A stretch of DNA of 64,000 bases from CAVUAT01 sp963848045 (GTDB taxonomy: Bacteria > Actinomycetota > Thermoleophilia > Solirubrobacterales > 70-9), in NCBI GenBank assembly GCA_963848045.1, contig CAWKCC010000004.1, positions 682,001 to 746,000 of the forward strand, in the 5' to 3' direction. A program made the position numbers and the translations under genes. Under the pieces are notes generated by a model that searched no databases, was not told where the DNA came from, and saw only the letters and a program-made list of their open reading frames with translations. Numbering within the stretch: the first letter of the stretch is position 1; each line of letters starts with the position of its first letter. This document shows, piece by piece, positions 7,706 through 16,807 of this stretch.

Positions 7706-9268
7706 ATGGCGATCGGCATCCGCAGGAAGGCCCACGAGGATGGCGCCGAGGGCGCCGCGAACGGCGAGACCTTCACGGTGCGCAAGCCCTTCGACGGCAG
7801 CACCCTCGCGACGCTGCCCGTGGACGGGCCCGAGCGGGTCGCCGAGGTCGTGGCAAGGGTGCGCTCCAACCAGCCCGCCTGGGAGGCGCTCGGCAACAGG
7901 GGGCGCTCGAGGTGGCTGTTCAAGCTGCGCGACTGGATGCTCGACAACTCCGACCGCATCGCCGACACGATGCAGGCCGAGACGGGGAAGGTCCGCGCCG
8001 AGGCGGCGGGCGAGATGCCCTACCTGGTCGACCTGATCAACTACTACGCGAAGAAGGCCGGGGAGTTCATCGGCGACGAGACGGTGTCCGCGCACTCGCC
8101 GCTGATGAAGGCGAAGAAGCTCAAGGTGCAGTACCGGCCGTATCCGGTCGTCGGCGTGATCAGCCCCTGGAACTTCCCGATGATCCTCTCGCTGGGCGAC
8201 GCGATCCCCGCGCTTCAGGCCGGCGCCGCGGTCGTGATCAAGCCCTCGGAGATCACGCCGCTGGGCATCGGCGAGCTGATCGAGGCCTGGAAGCGCGAGA
8301 TCGGCGCCCCCGACGTCTTCGACGTCGTCAACGGAGCCGGCGGGACGGGTTCGGCCCTGGTGGACGAGGTGGACTTCGTGCAGTTCACCGGCTCGGACCG
8401 CACCGCCAAGAAGGTGCTCGCGCGGGCGGCCGAGACGCTGACGCCGGTCAGCGCGGAGCTCGGCGGCAAGGACCCGATGATCGTGCTGCGCAGCGCCGAC
8501 GTCGAGCGCGCCGTCAACGCGGCCACCTGGGGCTCGTTCGCCAACACCGGCCAGATCTGCATGTCGGTCGAGCGGCTCTACGTGGAGGAGCCCGTCTACG
8601 AGGAGTTCGTGTCCCGATTCACCCAGGAGGTCGCGACTCTCAAGCAGGGGGTCGACGGCCGCGACTACGGCAAGGACCTGGGCGCGATGACTTTCCCGGC
8701 GCAGACCAGGATCGTCGAGGAGCACGTCGCCGACGCCCGCGAGAAGGGCGCCACCGTGCGCACGGGAGGCACGCGGGCAGACGGGGTGGGCGACAGCGAG
8801 TGGTACCCCGCGACCGTGCTGACGGGGGTCGACCACTCGATGAAGGTGATGGTCGACGAGACCTTCGGCCCAGTGGTCGGGGTGATGAAGGTGCGCGACT
8901 CCGAGGAGGCCGTGCGCCTGGCCAACGACACCCGCTACGGCCTCTCGGCCTACGTGTTCGGGGAGTCCGACGAGGCCGAGGCCGTGGCCCGACGCCTCGA
9001 GGTGGGTGCCGCCTGCGTCAATGACGTGCTGGTCAACTTCCTCGCCTGTGACGTACCTATGGGGGGCTGGAAGGACTCGGGCATCGGCTTCCGCCACGGC
9101 GAGTACGGGATCAAGAAGTTCGTTCGCCCGGAGTCGCTGGTGATCAGCCGCTTCGGCGGCAAGCGCGAGCCCCTCTACTTCCCCTACACCTCAAAGCGGC
9201 GCGGGCTGCTGCGCAAGCTGACCACATTCTTCAACTCGCGCGGGCTGAAGCGGCGACTGGGCAGGTAA
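7706..9268 (+). CDS. NAD(P)-dependent aldehyde dehydrogenase
   Basis: 520 residues. The family oxidises aldehydes to acids with NAD(P)+. The fold-defining elements are visible: SPWNFP (cofactor and oxyanion Asn), KPSEITP, the general-base Glu251 in ELGGKDP, the nucleophile Cys285 in TGQICMS, and EETFGPVV-like TFGPVVGV. A basic C-terminal extension of about 35 residues (YTSKRRGLLRKL and RGLKRRLGR) goes beyond the usual end and could be a membrane-surface anchor (inference). GAGGAGAG precedes the ATG. The 227-base region to divergent amt probably holds both promoters. The substrate is not predictable; the succinate-semialdehyde type is only one option. Confidence 0.9.
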   Translation: MAIGIRRKAHEDGAEGAANGETFTVRKPFDGSTLATLPVDGPERVAEVVARVRSNQPAWEALGNRGRSRWLFKLRDWMLDNSDRIADTMQAETGKVRAEAAGEMPYLVDLINYYAKKAGEFIGDETVSAHSPLMKAKKLKVQYRPYPVVGVISPWNFPMILSLGDAIPALQAGAAVVIKPSEITPLGIGELIEAWKREIGAPDVFDVVNGAGGTGSALVDEVDFVQFTGSDRTAKKVLARAAETLTPVSAELGGKDPMIVLRSADVERAVNAATWGSFANTGQICMSVERLYVEEPVYEEFVSRFTQEVATLKQGVDGRDYGKDLGAMTFPAQTRIVEEHVADAREKGATVRTGGTRADGVGDSEWYPATVLTGVDHSMKVMVDETFGPVVGVMKVRDSEEAVRLANDTRYGLSAYVFGESDEAEAVARRLEVGAACVNDVLVNFLACDVPMGGWKDSGIGFRHGEYGIKKFVRPESLVISRFGGKREPLYFPYTSKRRGLLRKLTTFFNSRGLKRRLGR

Positions 9269-9318
9269 AGGCGCACGGCGCGCCGCGGGGACCCGAGGGG
9301 CGTTCCCCCCGGGCCCGG

Positions 9319-9347
9319 GCCTCCTCCCGACATCTGGCCGGGGAGGC
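9319..9347 (+). terminator. Terminator-like hairpin after the aldehyde dehydrogenase
   Basis: An 8-bp stem (GCCTCC plus a T-G and C-G pair against GGAGGC) with a loop of about 13 bases lies between two convergent genes; a weak T-containing stretch (TTCGTTT) follows on the + strand. Confidence 0.38.
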
Positions 9348-9363
9348 GGGTTCGTTTGCTGCC

Positions 9364-9678
9364 TCAGACCCTGGTGGCCGAGAGCTCGCGGTCCAGGCGC
9401 TCGGCCTGCTCCGCGAACCACTCGGAGACGACCCGGAGCCAGGCGACCTCGGCGCGGGTGCGCACGCGCACGTAGTCCGCGTGGTCCTCGCCGGCGATAC
9501 TCATCGCCTCGGCGACCGAGAGGCCGGCGGAATCGCCCCCACTCGTCCCCTCCAGCGTCCAGTCCGAGCGGCCCATGGGGCCGGCCTCGTCCTCGAGTGC
9601 CAGCTTCGATCCGTCGCTGAGCAGCAGCGTCTTGGGCTCGACGCCCCCCAGTTGCACACCGTGCAGGTCCTTGCTCAT
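9364..9678 (-). CDS. Small hypothetical protein
   Basis: 104 residues, mostly acidic. A strong GGAGG lies 6 bases before the ATG, which supports a real gene. The N-terminal half (TLLLSDGSKLALEDE and similar) looks like short beta strands; the C-terminal half (about residues 60-100) is predicted helical, with alternating Glu/Arg and aromatic residues. No signal peptide, membrane segment or recognisable domain. It stands alone on the minus strand between the aldehyde dehydrogenase and the metH riboswitch, and two small inverted repeats lie just upstream of it (9717-9757). Function unknown. Confidence 0.7.
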   Translation of the reverse strand: MSKDLHGVQLGGVEPKTLLLSDGSKLALEDEAGPMGRSDWTLEGTSGGDSAGLSVAEAMSIAGEDHADYVRVRTRAEVAWLRVVSEWFAEQAERLDRELSATRV

Positions 9679-9858
9679 CTCGTCCTCCGTTCGCCCGCCT
9701 CGGCGAGCATCGCCTTATGCCAATGAGCGGCATGATGCTAGTGGTTGCTAACACCACGCTAAAGAATGGCAGACACTTCAAAGACCGGGGTGGTTGCCGT
9801 GGGCCCGCTTGTCGCTTGTTTGGCCGTTAGGTTGAACGGTGCGCTAAGTTTGATCTCG

Positions 9859-9958
9859 TTCCATCCAGAGCGGTCTAGGGGCCCGGCCCTGAGACGCCGC
9901 AGCAACCGGCCTGGATCCCAGGATCGAGGTGAGGTGCTACAGCCGGGAACGATGGAGG
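9859..9958 (+). promoter_or_regulatory. SAM riboswitch (SAM-I/S-box-like) controlling metH
   Basis: Directly upstream of metH, the sequence carries S-box hallmarks: AGAGCGG at 9867-9873, GGCCCTGAGACGCC, GCAGCAACCGGC at 9900-9910, a hairpin CTGGATCCCAG, then GAGGTGCTACAGCCGG. The ends can pair as P1 (TTCCATC at 9859-9865 with GATGGAG at 9951-9957). The 3' strand of P1 contains the GGAGG that precedes the metH ATG, so SAM-bound P1 would mask the ribosome-binding site. No terminator hairpin or T-run follows, which points to translational control. SAM-I rather than SAM-IV is preferred on core sequence; a covariance-model scan would settle the class. Confidence 0.85.
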
Positions 9959-9973
9959 TGAAACCCTTTCCCG

Positions 9974-12900
9974 ATGGCAGAGCGTGACTTCCTAACCGCA
10001 ATCCGAGAGCGCGTGGTCGTCTTCGATGGCGGCATGGGGGCGACCCTCGAGGAGTTCAACCTGGGCCCCGAGGACTACGGCGGCCTCAAGGGCCGCTGCC
10101 ACGAGGCGCTGGTCCTCAACCGCCCCGACGTGATCGAGGGAGTGCACTCCTCGATGATCGAGGCCGGCGCCGAGGTGCTGGAGACCGACACCTTCCAGGG
10201 CAGCCGGATCAAGCTCGACGAGTGGGGGCTGGGCGAGCAGGTGCTCGAGGTCAACCGCGGGGCTGCGCAGATCGCGCGCAAAGCGGCGGGGGAGGATCGC
10301 TTCGTCGCGGGCTCGATCGGCCCCACCGGCTTCCTGCCCGCCAGCGACGACCCCACGCTCGGCGACATCGGCTTCGCCGAGCTGGTCGCGGTGTTCGACG
10401 AGCAGGCGGGCGCCCTGATCGAGGGCGGCGTCGATCTGCTGATCATCGAGACCCAGCAGGACATCCTCGAGACCAAGGCCGCCATCTTCGGGGCTCGCGA
10501 GGCCTTCAAGCGCACCGGGCGCGCCGTCCCGATCCAGGCCAGCCTGTTCCTGCTCAAGGAGTCCGGGACGATGCTTCTGGGCACCGACGTGCCCGCGCTG
10601 CTGACCACGATCACCGCCCTCGGCGTCGACGTGCTCGGGCTGAATTGCTCCACCGGCCCCGAGGACATGCGCGACGCGATCCGCTACCTGGGCGAGAGCT
10701 CGCCGCTGCCGCTTCATTGCATTCCGAACGCGGGCATCCCCCACCAGGGACCCGACGGCGCCACGGTCTTCCCCGAGAAGCCCGGCCCGCTGGCCGAGAC
10801 GCTCGGCGAGTACGTCGAGCGCTACGGCGTCGGCATCGTCGGTGGCTGCTGCGGAACCACGCCCGAGCACATCCGAGCGCTCGCCGAGCGCGTCAAGGGC
10901 CGTGTCCCGGACGAGCGCCCCTCCCCCGGCCCGATCCAGGTCTCGAGCATGATCACGGCGACGCCGCTGGTGCAGGAGCCGCGGCCGACCCTGGTCGGCG
11001 AGCGCGTCAACTCGCAGGGCTCGCGCGCTGCCAAGGAGCTGCTGCTGGCCGACGACTACGACGGCCTCACCCAGGTCGCCGAGGACCAGGTCTCGGGCGG
11101 CGCGCACCTGCTCGACGTCTGCGTGGCCCTGACCGAGCGCAGCGACGAGGATGAGCAGATGAGCGAGATCGTGCAGAGAATCTCGCTGACCCAGCCGGCG
11201 CCGATCCAGATCGACTCGACCGAGCCCGAGGTGATCAAGGCCGCGCTCGAGCACATCCCCGGTCGAGCGATCGTCAACTCCGTCAACCTCGAGGCGGGCC
11301 GCGACAAGCTCGACGGCGTCGTGCCCCTGGCCTTAGAACACGGCGCCTGCCTGATCGCCCTGACGATCGACGAGGTCGGGATGGCCAAGACCGGCGATCG
11401 CAAGCTCGAGGTAGCGAAGCGCATCCACCAGCTCTGCTGCGAGGAGCACGGCCTCGACCCCGAGGCGCTGATCTTCGACGCGCTCACCTTCACCCTGACC
11501 ACGGGCGATGAGGAGTGGCGGCCCTCGGCGGTCGAGACGATCGAGGGCATCAGGCGGATCAAGGCCGAGATCCCCGGTGTCAAGACCTCGCTCGGGGTCT
11601 CGAACGTCTCCTTCGGAGTCTCGCCGCCCGCGCGCGCCGTCCTCAACTCCGTCTTCCTGCACCACTGCGTCGAGGCCGGACTCGACCTGGCGATGGTCAA
11701 CCCCAACCAGATCACGCCCTACTTCGAGATCGACGAAGCCGAGCGCGCCCTCACGGACGAGCTGGTCTTCAACCGCTCCGAGGACGCGCTCGAGAAGTTC
11801 ATCGCGCACTTCGAGGAGAAGGGCCCGGAGGAAGAGCAGGCCGCGGGCGACCCGACCGAGGGCATGGAGCCCGAGCAGGCGCTGCACTGGCAGATCCTGC
11901 ACCGCAAGAAGCATGGGGTCGAGGACTGGATCGACCTCTCCGTCGAGAAGATCGGCGCCGTCCCCACCCTGAACGGCGTGCTGCTGCCGGCGATGAAGGA
12001 GGTGGGCGACAAGTTCGGCGCCGGCGAGCTGATCCTGCCCTTCGTGCTGCAGTCGGCCGAGGTGATGAAGCGCGCCGTCGCCCGTCTCGAGAACTACCTT
12101 GAGCGCATCGAGGGCCACAGCAAGGGCAAGGTGGTCCTCGCGACCGTGTTCGGCGACGTCCACGACATCGGCAAGTCGCTGGTCAACACGATCCTCACCA
12201 ACAACGGCTACACCGTGGTCGACCTGGGCAAGCAGGTCCCGATCGAGACGATCATCAACGCCGCGATCGAGGAGCAGGCCGACGCGATCGGCCTCTCGGC
12301 CCTGCTCGTCTCGACCTCCAAGCAGATGCCGACCTGCGTACAGGAGCTGCATCAGCGCGGACTGGGATTCCCGGTGCTGATCGGCGGCGCGGCGATCAAC
12401 CGCGACTTCGGCCGCCGCATCCTCTACCCGCAGGGCACCGAGTCGGATGAGACATACGAGCCGGGCGTCTTCTACTGCAAGGACGCGTTCGTCGGCCTCG
12501 ACACCATGGATGAGCTCACCGACGACGCGCGCCGCCAGGGCCTGGTGGCGCGGATTCGCGAGGAGGCACGGGCGCTGCGCGAGAAGCCCGCGGTCGCAGA
12601 CGACGCACCGGCGACAAGCGACGACAGCGTCCGCTCTGCGGCGCGCACCGACGTGCCCGTCCCCGAGCCCCCGTTCTGGGGCGTGCGCGAGATCGAGGTC
12701 GACCTCGATGACGTCTACCCCCACCTCGACCGCCACGTGCTCTTCAAGCTGCACTGGGGCGGACGCGGCAAGAAGGGCGAGGAGTGGCGCCGGATCGTCG
12801 AGGGCCATGACGGCGACGAGGGATTCGCGCCCAAGCTCGAGCGCATGTGGGCCGAACAGGACTACCTGCACCCGCGGGCGCGCTTGGGCTACTTCCCCGC

Positions 12901-13558
12901 GGCAGCCGACGGCAACGAGCTCGTCGTCTTCGACCCCGAGGACCCCGAGCGCGAGCTCGAGCGCTTCACCTTCCCTCGCCAGCCGCGCCACGACCGGATC
13001 TGCCTGGCCGACTTCTACCGCCCACTTGAGAGCGGCGAGCGGGACGTGGTGGCGATACAGGGCGTCACGGTGGGCCCGGAGGTGACCGAGCTGATGGCCC
13101 GGCTGGAGCGCGAGGGGGAGTTCTCCGCGCAGCTCTTCACCCACGGGCTGGGCGTGCAGACGGCCGAGGGGCTCGCGGAGTGGATGCACGCGCGAGTGCG
13201 CGATCAGCTGGGCATCGACCGCGACCAGGGGCGGCGCTACTCGTGGGGCTATCCGGCCTGCCCCGAGCAGTCCGAGCACGAGAAGGTGTGGCGGCTGCTC
13301 GACCTCGAGCAGATCGGCATGACGCTCTCCGACGGCTTCGCCGTGATGCCCGAGCAGTCCACGGTGGCGATCATCGCCCACCACCCCCAGGCCGTCTATT
13401 TCGGCATGAAGTCGGGCTCCATACCCGGGAATCGGTCCCCCGACGAGGTGATCGCCGGCTCCGAGCGCGGCGGCGAGCTGCCGCCCGACGAGGATCCCGA
13501 CGATTCGCCGGCCGCCGGCGAGAGCCGTGCGGCGGACCCCGAGCCGGCCGCGGGCTGA
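9974..13558 (+). CDS. metH: Cobalamin-dependent methionine synthase MetH
   Basis: 1194 residues, normal for MetH. It transfers methyl from methyltetrahydrofolate to homocysteine via B12. Modules in order: homocysteine domain with zinc ligands Cys225 and Cys292/Cys293 (GGCCGTTPEH); pterin domain from about residue 330 (GERVNSQGS); helical cap; B12 domain with the cobalt-ligating His730 in GDVHDIGKSLV; and the reactivation domain ending with RRYSWGYPACPEQ and a SAM-site segment. The acidic, Pro-rich C-terminal 35 residues are an appendage. Expression is expected to fall when SAM is plentiful, through the riboswitch just upstream. All catalytic landmarks are intact. Confidence 0.98.
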   Translation: MAERDFLTAIRERVVVFDGGMGATLEEFNLGPEDYGGLKGRCHEALVLNRPDVIEGVHSSMIEAGAEVLETDTFQGSRIKLDEWGLGEQVLEVNRGAAQIARKAAGEDRFVAGSIGPTGFLPASDDPTLGDIGFAELVAVFDEQAGALIEGGVDLLIIETQQDILETKAAIFGAREAFKRTGRAVPIQASLFLLKESGTMLLGTDVPALLTTITALGVDVLGLNCSTGPEDMRDAIRYLGESSPLPLHCIPNAGIPHQGPDGATVFPEKPGPLAETLGEYVERYGVGIVGGCCGTTPEHIRALAERVKGRVPDERPSPGPIQVSSMITATPLVQEPRPTLVGERVNSQGSRAAKELLLADDYDGLTQVAEDQVSGGAHLLDVCVALTERSDEDEQMSEIVQRISLTQPAPIQIDSTEPEVIKAALEHIPGRAIVNSVNLEAGRDKLDGVVPLALEHGACLIALTIDEVGMAKTGDRKLEVAKRIHQLCCEEHGLDPEALIFDALTFTLTTGDEEWRPSAVETIEGIRRIKAEIPGVKTSLGVSNVSFGVSPPARAVLNSVFLHHCVEAGLDLAMVNPNQITPYFEIDEAERALTDELVFNRSEDALEKFIAHFEEKGPEEEQAAGDPTEGMEPEQALHWQILHRKKHGVEDWIDLSVEKIGAVPTLNGVLLPAMKEVGDKFGAGELILPFVLQSAEVMKRAVARLENYLERIEGHSKGKVVLATVFGDVHDIGKSLVNTILTNNGYTVVDLGKQVPIETIINAAIEEQADAIGLSALLVSTSKQMPTCVQELHQRGLGFPVLIGGAAINRDFGRRILYPQGTESDETYEPGVFYCKDAFVGLDTMDELTDDARRQGLVARIREEARALREKPAVADDAPATSDDSVRSAARTDVPVPEPPFWGVREIEVDLDDVYPHLDRHVLFKLHWGGRGKKGEEWRRIVEGHDGDEGFAPKLERMWAEQDYLHPRARLGYFPAAADGNELVVFDPEDPERELERFTFPRQPRHDRICLADFYRPLESGERDVVAIQGVTVGPEVTELMARLEREGEFSAQLFTHGLGVQTAEGLAEWMHARVRDQLGIDRDQGRRYSWGYPACPEQSEHEKVWRLLDLEQIGMTLSDGFAVMPEQSTVAIIAHHPQAVYFGMKSGSIPGNRSPDEVIAGSERGGELPPDEDPDDSPAAGESRAADPEPAAG

Positions 13559-13623
13559 TCAGCGCCCCGGCAGCCGCCGGACGGCGGTCTGCGTCGGCGC
13601 CCGCCGCTAGCGTTCCCGCTGCG

Positions 13624-14469
13624 ATGGAGCCGATCGTCGAGCACTCCGCGCAACTCGCCGGATACCGGACGCGAGTGATCGAGCTAGAGGGGAAGGGCCC
13701 TCCCTTGCTTCTCCTCCACGGATATGCCGACAGCGCCGACACCTGGCGGCTGCTGATCGACCGCCTGCGCAGGCTCGGAAGGGCCGCGGTGGCGCTCGAC
13801 ATGCCCGGTTTCGGGACTGCCGACGGGCTGCGTGAAGGGGCTTCGATCCTGCCACAGCTCGATGCCTTCCTGGACGCCGCGGTCGAGCGCTGGGCGGGCG
13901 AGTACTCGGGCGGGGTTGTGATCGTCGGCAACTCGCTGGGGGGCACAGCCGCGATGCGCGCCGCCGAGCGCGACAGCGGCCGGATCGCCGGCATCGCGCC
14001 GATCGCGCCCGCCGGCCTCGACATGCCCACCTGGTTCGGCGCGATCCAGGGCGCGCCGCTGGTTCGGGCGATGCTGCGCTCGCCCGTTCCGGTCCCGGAC
14101 GCGGCGGTGCGACGGGCCGTGGGCAGCACCTACCGCGTGCTCGCCTTCTCCAGCCCGCGCCGGGCCGAGGACGCCGTGGTCAACGCCTTCACCAGCCACC
14201 TCGGCACCCAGGACGACGTCGCGCGGATGCTCGGCACGGGCAATCGACTTCTGCCCGAGATCAAGGCGCCCTTTCGCCTGCAGCGGATCGACTGCCCCGT
14301 GCTCGTGATCTGGGGAGAGCGCGACCGCATGGTCATCCCGAAGGGCGCAGAGCTGATCGTCGCCGCGCTTCCCGAGGCGCGGGTCGAGCTGCTGGAGCGC
14401 TGCGGCCATTGCCCGCAGCTCGAGCAGACCGAGCGGCTGGCCGAGCTGCTGGCGGGCTTTCCCGGCTAG
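13624..14469 (+). CDS. Alpha/beta hydrolase
   Basis: 281 residues. The frame is open upstream inside metH, but the protein-like sequence begins at ATG 13624 (MEPIVEHS). Landmarks of the alpha/beta hydrolase fold: oxyanion HGYADSADTW, the nucleophile elbow GNSLGG (Ser), the acid in WGERD and the catalytic His in CGHCPQLE. No signal peptide. There is no clear ribosome-binding site; TAGCGT lies 10 bases before the ATG, so a very short or absent leader is possible. It converges on the glycosyltransferase fusion and their stop codons share one CTAG (14466-14469). The substrate is unknown; esterase, lipase and C-C hydrolase are all possible. Confidence 0.88.
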   Translation: MEPIVEHSAQLAGYRTRVIELEGKGPPLLLLHGYADSADTWRLLIDRLRRLGRAAVALDMPGFGTADGLREGASILPQLDAFLDAAVERWAGEYSGGVVIVGNSLGGTAAMRAAERDSGRIAGIAPIAPAGLDMPTWFGAIQGAPLVRAMLRSPVPVPDAAVRRAVGSTYRVLAFSSPRRAEDAVVNAFTSHLGTQDDVARMLGTGNRLLPEIKAPFRLQRIDCPVLVIWGERDRMVIPKGAELIVAALPEARVELLERCGHCPQLEQTERLAELLAGFPG

Positions 14470-16790
14470 CCGACGCCGACACGGCTGGGCGCATCGCGCC
14501 GCGGGCGTGGCCGCGGCGAGAGCTGCACCGGGGCGGCCGAGAGGGCGCGCAGGCGCATGTCCTTCCAGGTGACGCCCTCGCGCACCAGCGCGGGCACGCC
14601 GAGCCCGACGGCGGTGGCGATCTCGACGGCCTGCAGGATGACGCCATAGGCGAGGGCGTCGGCCGTGCTGATCTGGAAGCCACCGCTGAGCACGCTGAGC
14701 ACGGCGAGCTGGAAGATGCCGATGTTCGACGGCGTCACGGGCACCACGGCGGTGACGTTGACGGCGAACAGCACCGCAGCTGCCGCGCCGATGCCGACCC
14801 CCGGGCCGAGGCCGAGCGCCGCAAACAGCGCCCAGCAGGCAGCGAGTTGCAGCGCCCAGGCGCCGAGCTGCGCCAGCGTCGCCTGGGCGCCCTCTCGCGG
14901 GTTCTTGAACACCACAAGCCCGCTGCGCACCTGCCTCAGCGCCCTGCGGGCCGAGGCGGCCGCCCTCGCGACCCGGCCCTCGCCCTCCACGCGGACCAGG
15001 CTCGGCGCGAGCAGCACCGCGAGCAGCAGCATCAGGGGGGCGAGGCTGAAAAGGAACAGCCTCTCGGTGCTCTGCTGGAAGAGGTCCGTGGTGGTGACGA
15101 TGATCGTGCCGAGCATCAGCAGCGCGGCGATGTTGAGCACCGTCTGCGAGACGAGCGTTCCGATCAGCACCGCGAACGTCTCGCGCATGCGGCCGATCCG
15201 CCGCGCCAGCACCATCGCCCTCGCCGGCTCGCCCAGGCGCGCCGGAAGCGTGGCCGACATCAGCACGCCGATCATGGTCGCCGAGGCGACATCGCGGCGG
15301 CGCACCGGCCTCCCCGGTAGTGCGGCCCGCACGATCGCCACCCAGGAGACGGCGCGAGAGAACATTGCCGCGACCATCAGGGCGAACGCGACGAGCACCC
15401 AGGTGAGGTCGGAGTCGACGATCTGGCGTGCCACCCTGTCGACCCCCACCTTCTGAGCGGCCAACAGGGTCAGCCCGATCGCGAGCGCCCCGGCCACGGC
15501 CAGGCCCGCGCTGCGCGCCGCGCGGCGACCCCGGCTGCTGCGGGCGGCCGCGGGCTCGAGCGACTCGAGCTTCTCGGCCGGGCTTCTGGGGCCACCGTCG
15601 ATCCGCACCAAGCCCGCCCGGCGCATCACGGCCTCGGCCGCGCTGATCGGCGCGGGCGCCGGCGAGATCGCGCGCTCGTAGACCTCCGTGACCTCGGCGG
15701 CGACGCGGGGCCAGGCGTAACGCTGAGCGCTTTCGCGACCCGCCGCGCCCATCGCGTGGCGCCGCTCGGGCTCGTGCCAGAGCGCCTGCAGCTCCTCCGC
15801 AAGGCCCTGTGGATCGGCCGGCGGGACCAGCACCCCGTCGACGCCGTTGCTGACGACGTCGCTGTAGCCCGCGATCCCCGAGGCGACAACGGGCGTTCCG
15901 GCGGCCATCGCCTCGATCAGGACCATGCCGAAGCTCTCGCCCGAGAGCGAGGGAGCGCAGAGCACGTCCGCCTCGGCGAGGGACCTCCAGAGCACGCCGT
16001 GGGAGACCTTCCCGAGCACGTCGATGCGCTCCGCCAGCTCGGGGTCTGCGACGAAGCGGCGGACCTCCTCGGGGTCGGCGCCGACCACGGTGAGTCGGGT
16101 CGGAACATGCTCGACCAGGGCCTCGAAGGCCGCGAGCAGCACCGGCAGGCCCTTGCGCTCCTCGGCGCGACCGACGAACAGCAGGCGCAGGTGGTCGGCG
16201 GGGTGCTTGGGGGCGTGCGGAGCCGAGGCGATGTCGACCCCGTTGGGAACGATCGCGTACTCGCCGCCGAACCAGCGCCTCGCGGTCCACTCGGCGGCCG
16301 GCGAGACTGCGATCCGCGCCGAGAGCTGGTTGAACAGCCGCCGGGCGCCCAGCGCCGTGGCGATGTGGTTGGGCAGGGCCTTCGTCGCGTAGGCGTGGAA
16401 GGTGCCCACCACCGGGGCGCCACGAAAGCTGTTGGCGTCCCAGGAGACAAGCGGAGCCGGGGGCTCGTGCACGTGGACGACGTCGTAGTTACCCGAGCGC
16501 AGCTCGCGCCGCATGCGGACGAGGCCGTCCGGGAACGGGACGATGTTGGAGACGGCGCCGTTGGCTCCGAAGCCGAAGGTTCGGCCGAGCGGCACCAGGT
16601 AGTCGGGCGCGGGGCGTGCGTCGGGCGAGGAGCCGTGCAGGCGGCGAGAGAGCGCGTCGGGGGGGTCCCAGGGAGCGAGCACGCGCACGTGATCGCCACG
16701 CGCGAGGAACTGCTCCGCGAGTGCCTCGACATGCCGGTTCACGCCCCCCTGATAGGTCCAGGAATAGGGCGACACGAGGGCGATTCGCAT
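14466..16790 (-). CDS. GT4 glycosyltransferase fused to an LPG-synthase-like transmembrane (flippase) domain
   Basis: 774 residues. Residues 1 to about 385 are a GT4 glycosyltransferase resembling phosphatidylinositol mannosyltransferase: YQGGVNRHVEALAEQF, HVHEP, VPNGVD, FVGRAEERKG and the donor-site E-x7-E in SGESFGMVLIEAMAAGTPVV. After a charged linker come about eight hydrophobic segments (about 430-740) with the ATLPARLGEPARA and TPSNIGIFQ motifs typical of the lysylphosphatidylglycerol-synthase TM/UPF0104 family, members of which move or modify lipids. The single chain could add a sugar to a lipid and flip it (inference). Start ATG 16790 has TACCCT six bases upstream and no ribosome-binding site, as in leaderless genes. 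The larger membrane protein precedes it in the same direction. Confidence 0.85.
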   Translation of the reverse strand: MRIALVSPYSWTYQGGVNRHVEALAEQFLARGDHVRVLAPWDPPDALSRRLHGSSPDARPAPDYLVPLGRTFGFGANGAVSNIVPFPDGLVRMRRELRSGNYDVVHVHEPPAPLVSWDANSFRGAPVVGTFHAYATKALPNHIATALGARRLFNQLSARIAVSPAAEWTARRWFGGEYAIVPNGVDIASAPHAPKHPADHLRLLFVGRAEERKGLPVLLAAFEALVEHVPTRLTVVGADPEEVRRFVADPELAERIDVLGKVSHGVLWRSLAEADVLCAPSLSGESFGMVLIEAMAAGTPVVASGIAGYSDVVSNGVDGVLVPPADPQGLAEELQALWHEPERRHAMGAAGRESAQRYAWPRVAAEVTEVYERAISPAPAPISAAEAVMRRAGLVRIDGGPRSPAEKLESLEPAAARSSRGRRAARSAGLAVAGALAIGLTLLAAQKVGVDRVARQIVDSDLTWVLVAFALMVAAMFSRAVSWVAIVRAALPGRPVRRRDVASATMIGVLMSATLPARLGEPARAMVLARRIGRMRETFAVLIGTLVSQTVLNIAALLMLGTIIVTTTDLFQQSTERLFLFSLAPLMLLLAVLLAPSLVRVEGEGRVARAAASARRALRQVRSGLVVFKNPREGAQATLAQLGAWALQLAACWALFAALGLGPGVGIGAAAAVLFAVNVTAVVPVTPSNIGIFQLAVLSVLSGGFQISTADALAYGVILQAVEIATAVGLGVPALVREGVTWKDMRLRALSAAPVQLSPRPRPRRDAPSRVGVG

Positions 16791-16796
16791 CGGCCG

Positions 16797-16802
16797 AGGG
16801 TA
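16797..16802 (-). promoter_or_regulatory. Leaderless -10 element of the glycosyltransferase fusion
   Basis: TACCCT on the minus strand ends six bases before ATG 16790, the distance expected if transcription starts at or next to the start codon. Confidence 0.45.
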
Positions 16803-16807
16803 CTCTC

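Noticed and set aside
9859..9958. SAM-IV rather than SAM-I for the metH leader
   Set aside because: SAM-IV is common in Actinobacteria, but the order AGAGCGG, GCAACCGGC, then GGTGCTAC fits the S-box better. A model search could overturn this.
11333..13384. A 683-residue minus-strand frame inside metH
   Set aside because: It is antisense to the whole C-terminal half of a clear methionine synthase, has a His/Asp/Leu-biased composition and no recognisable domain. Long antisense frames are expected in GC-rich genes.
13684..16290. An 868-residue minus-strand frame through the hydrolase and the glycosyltransferase
   Set aside because: It is out of frame with both real genes; its Arg/Gly/Ala-rich sequence has no domain.
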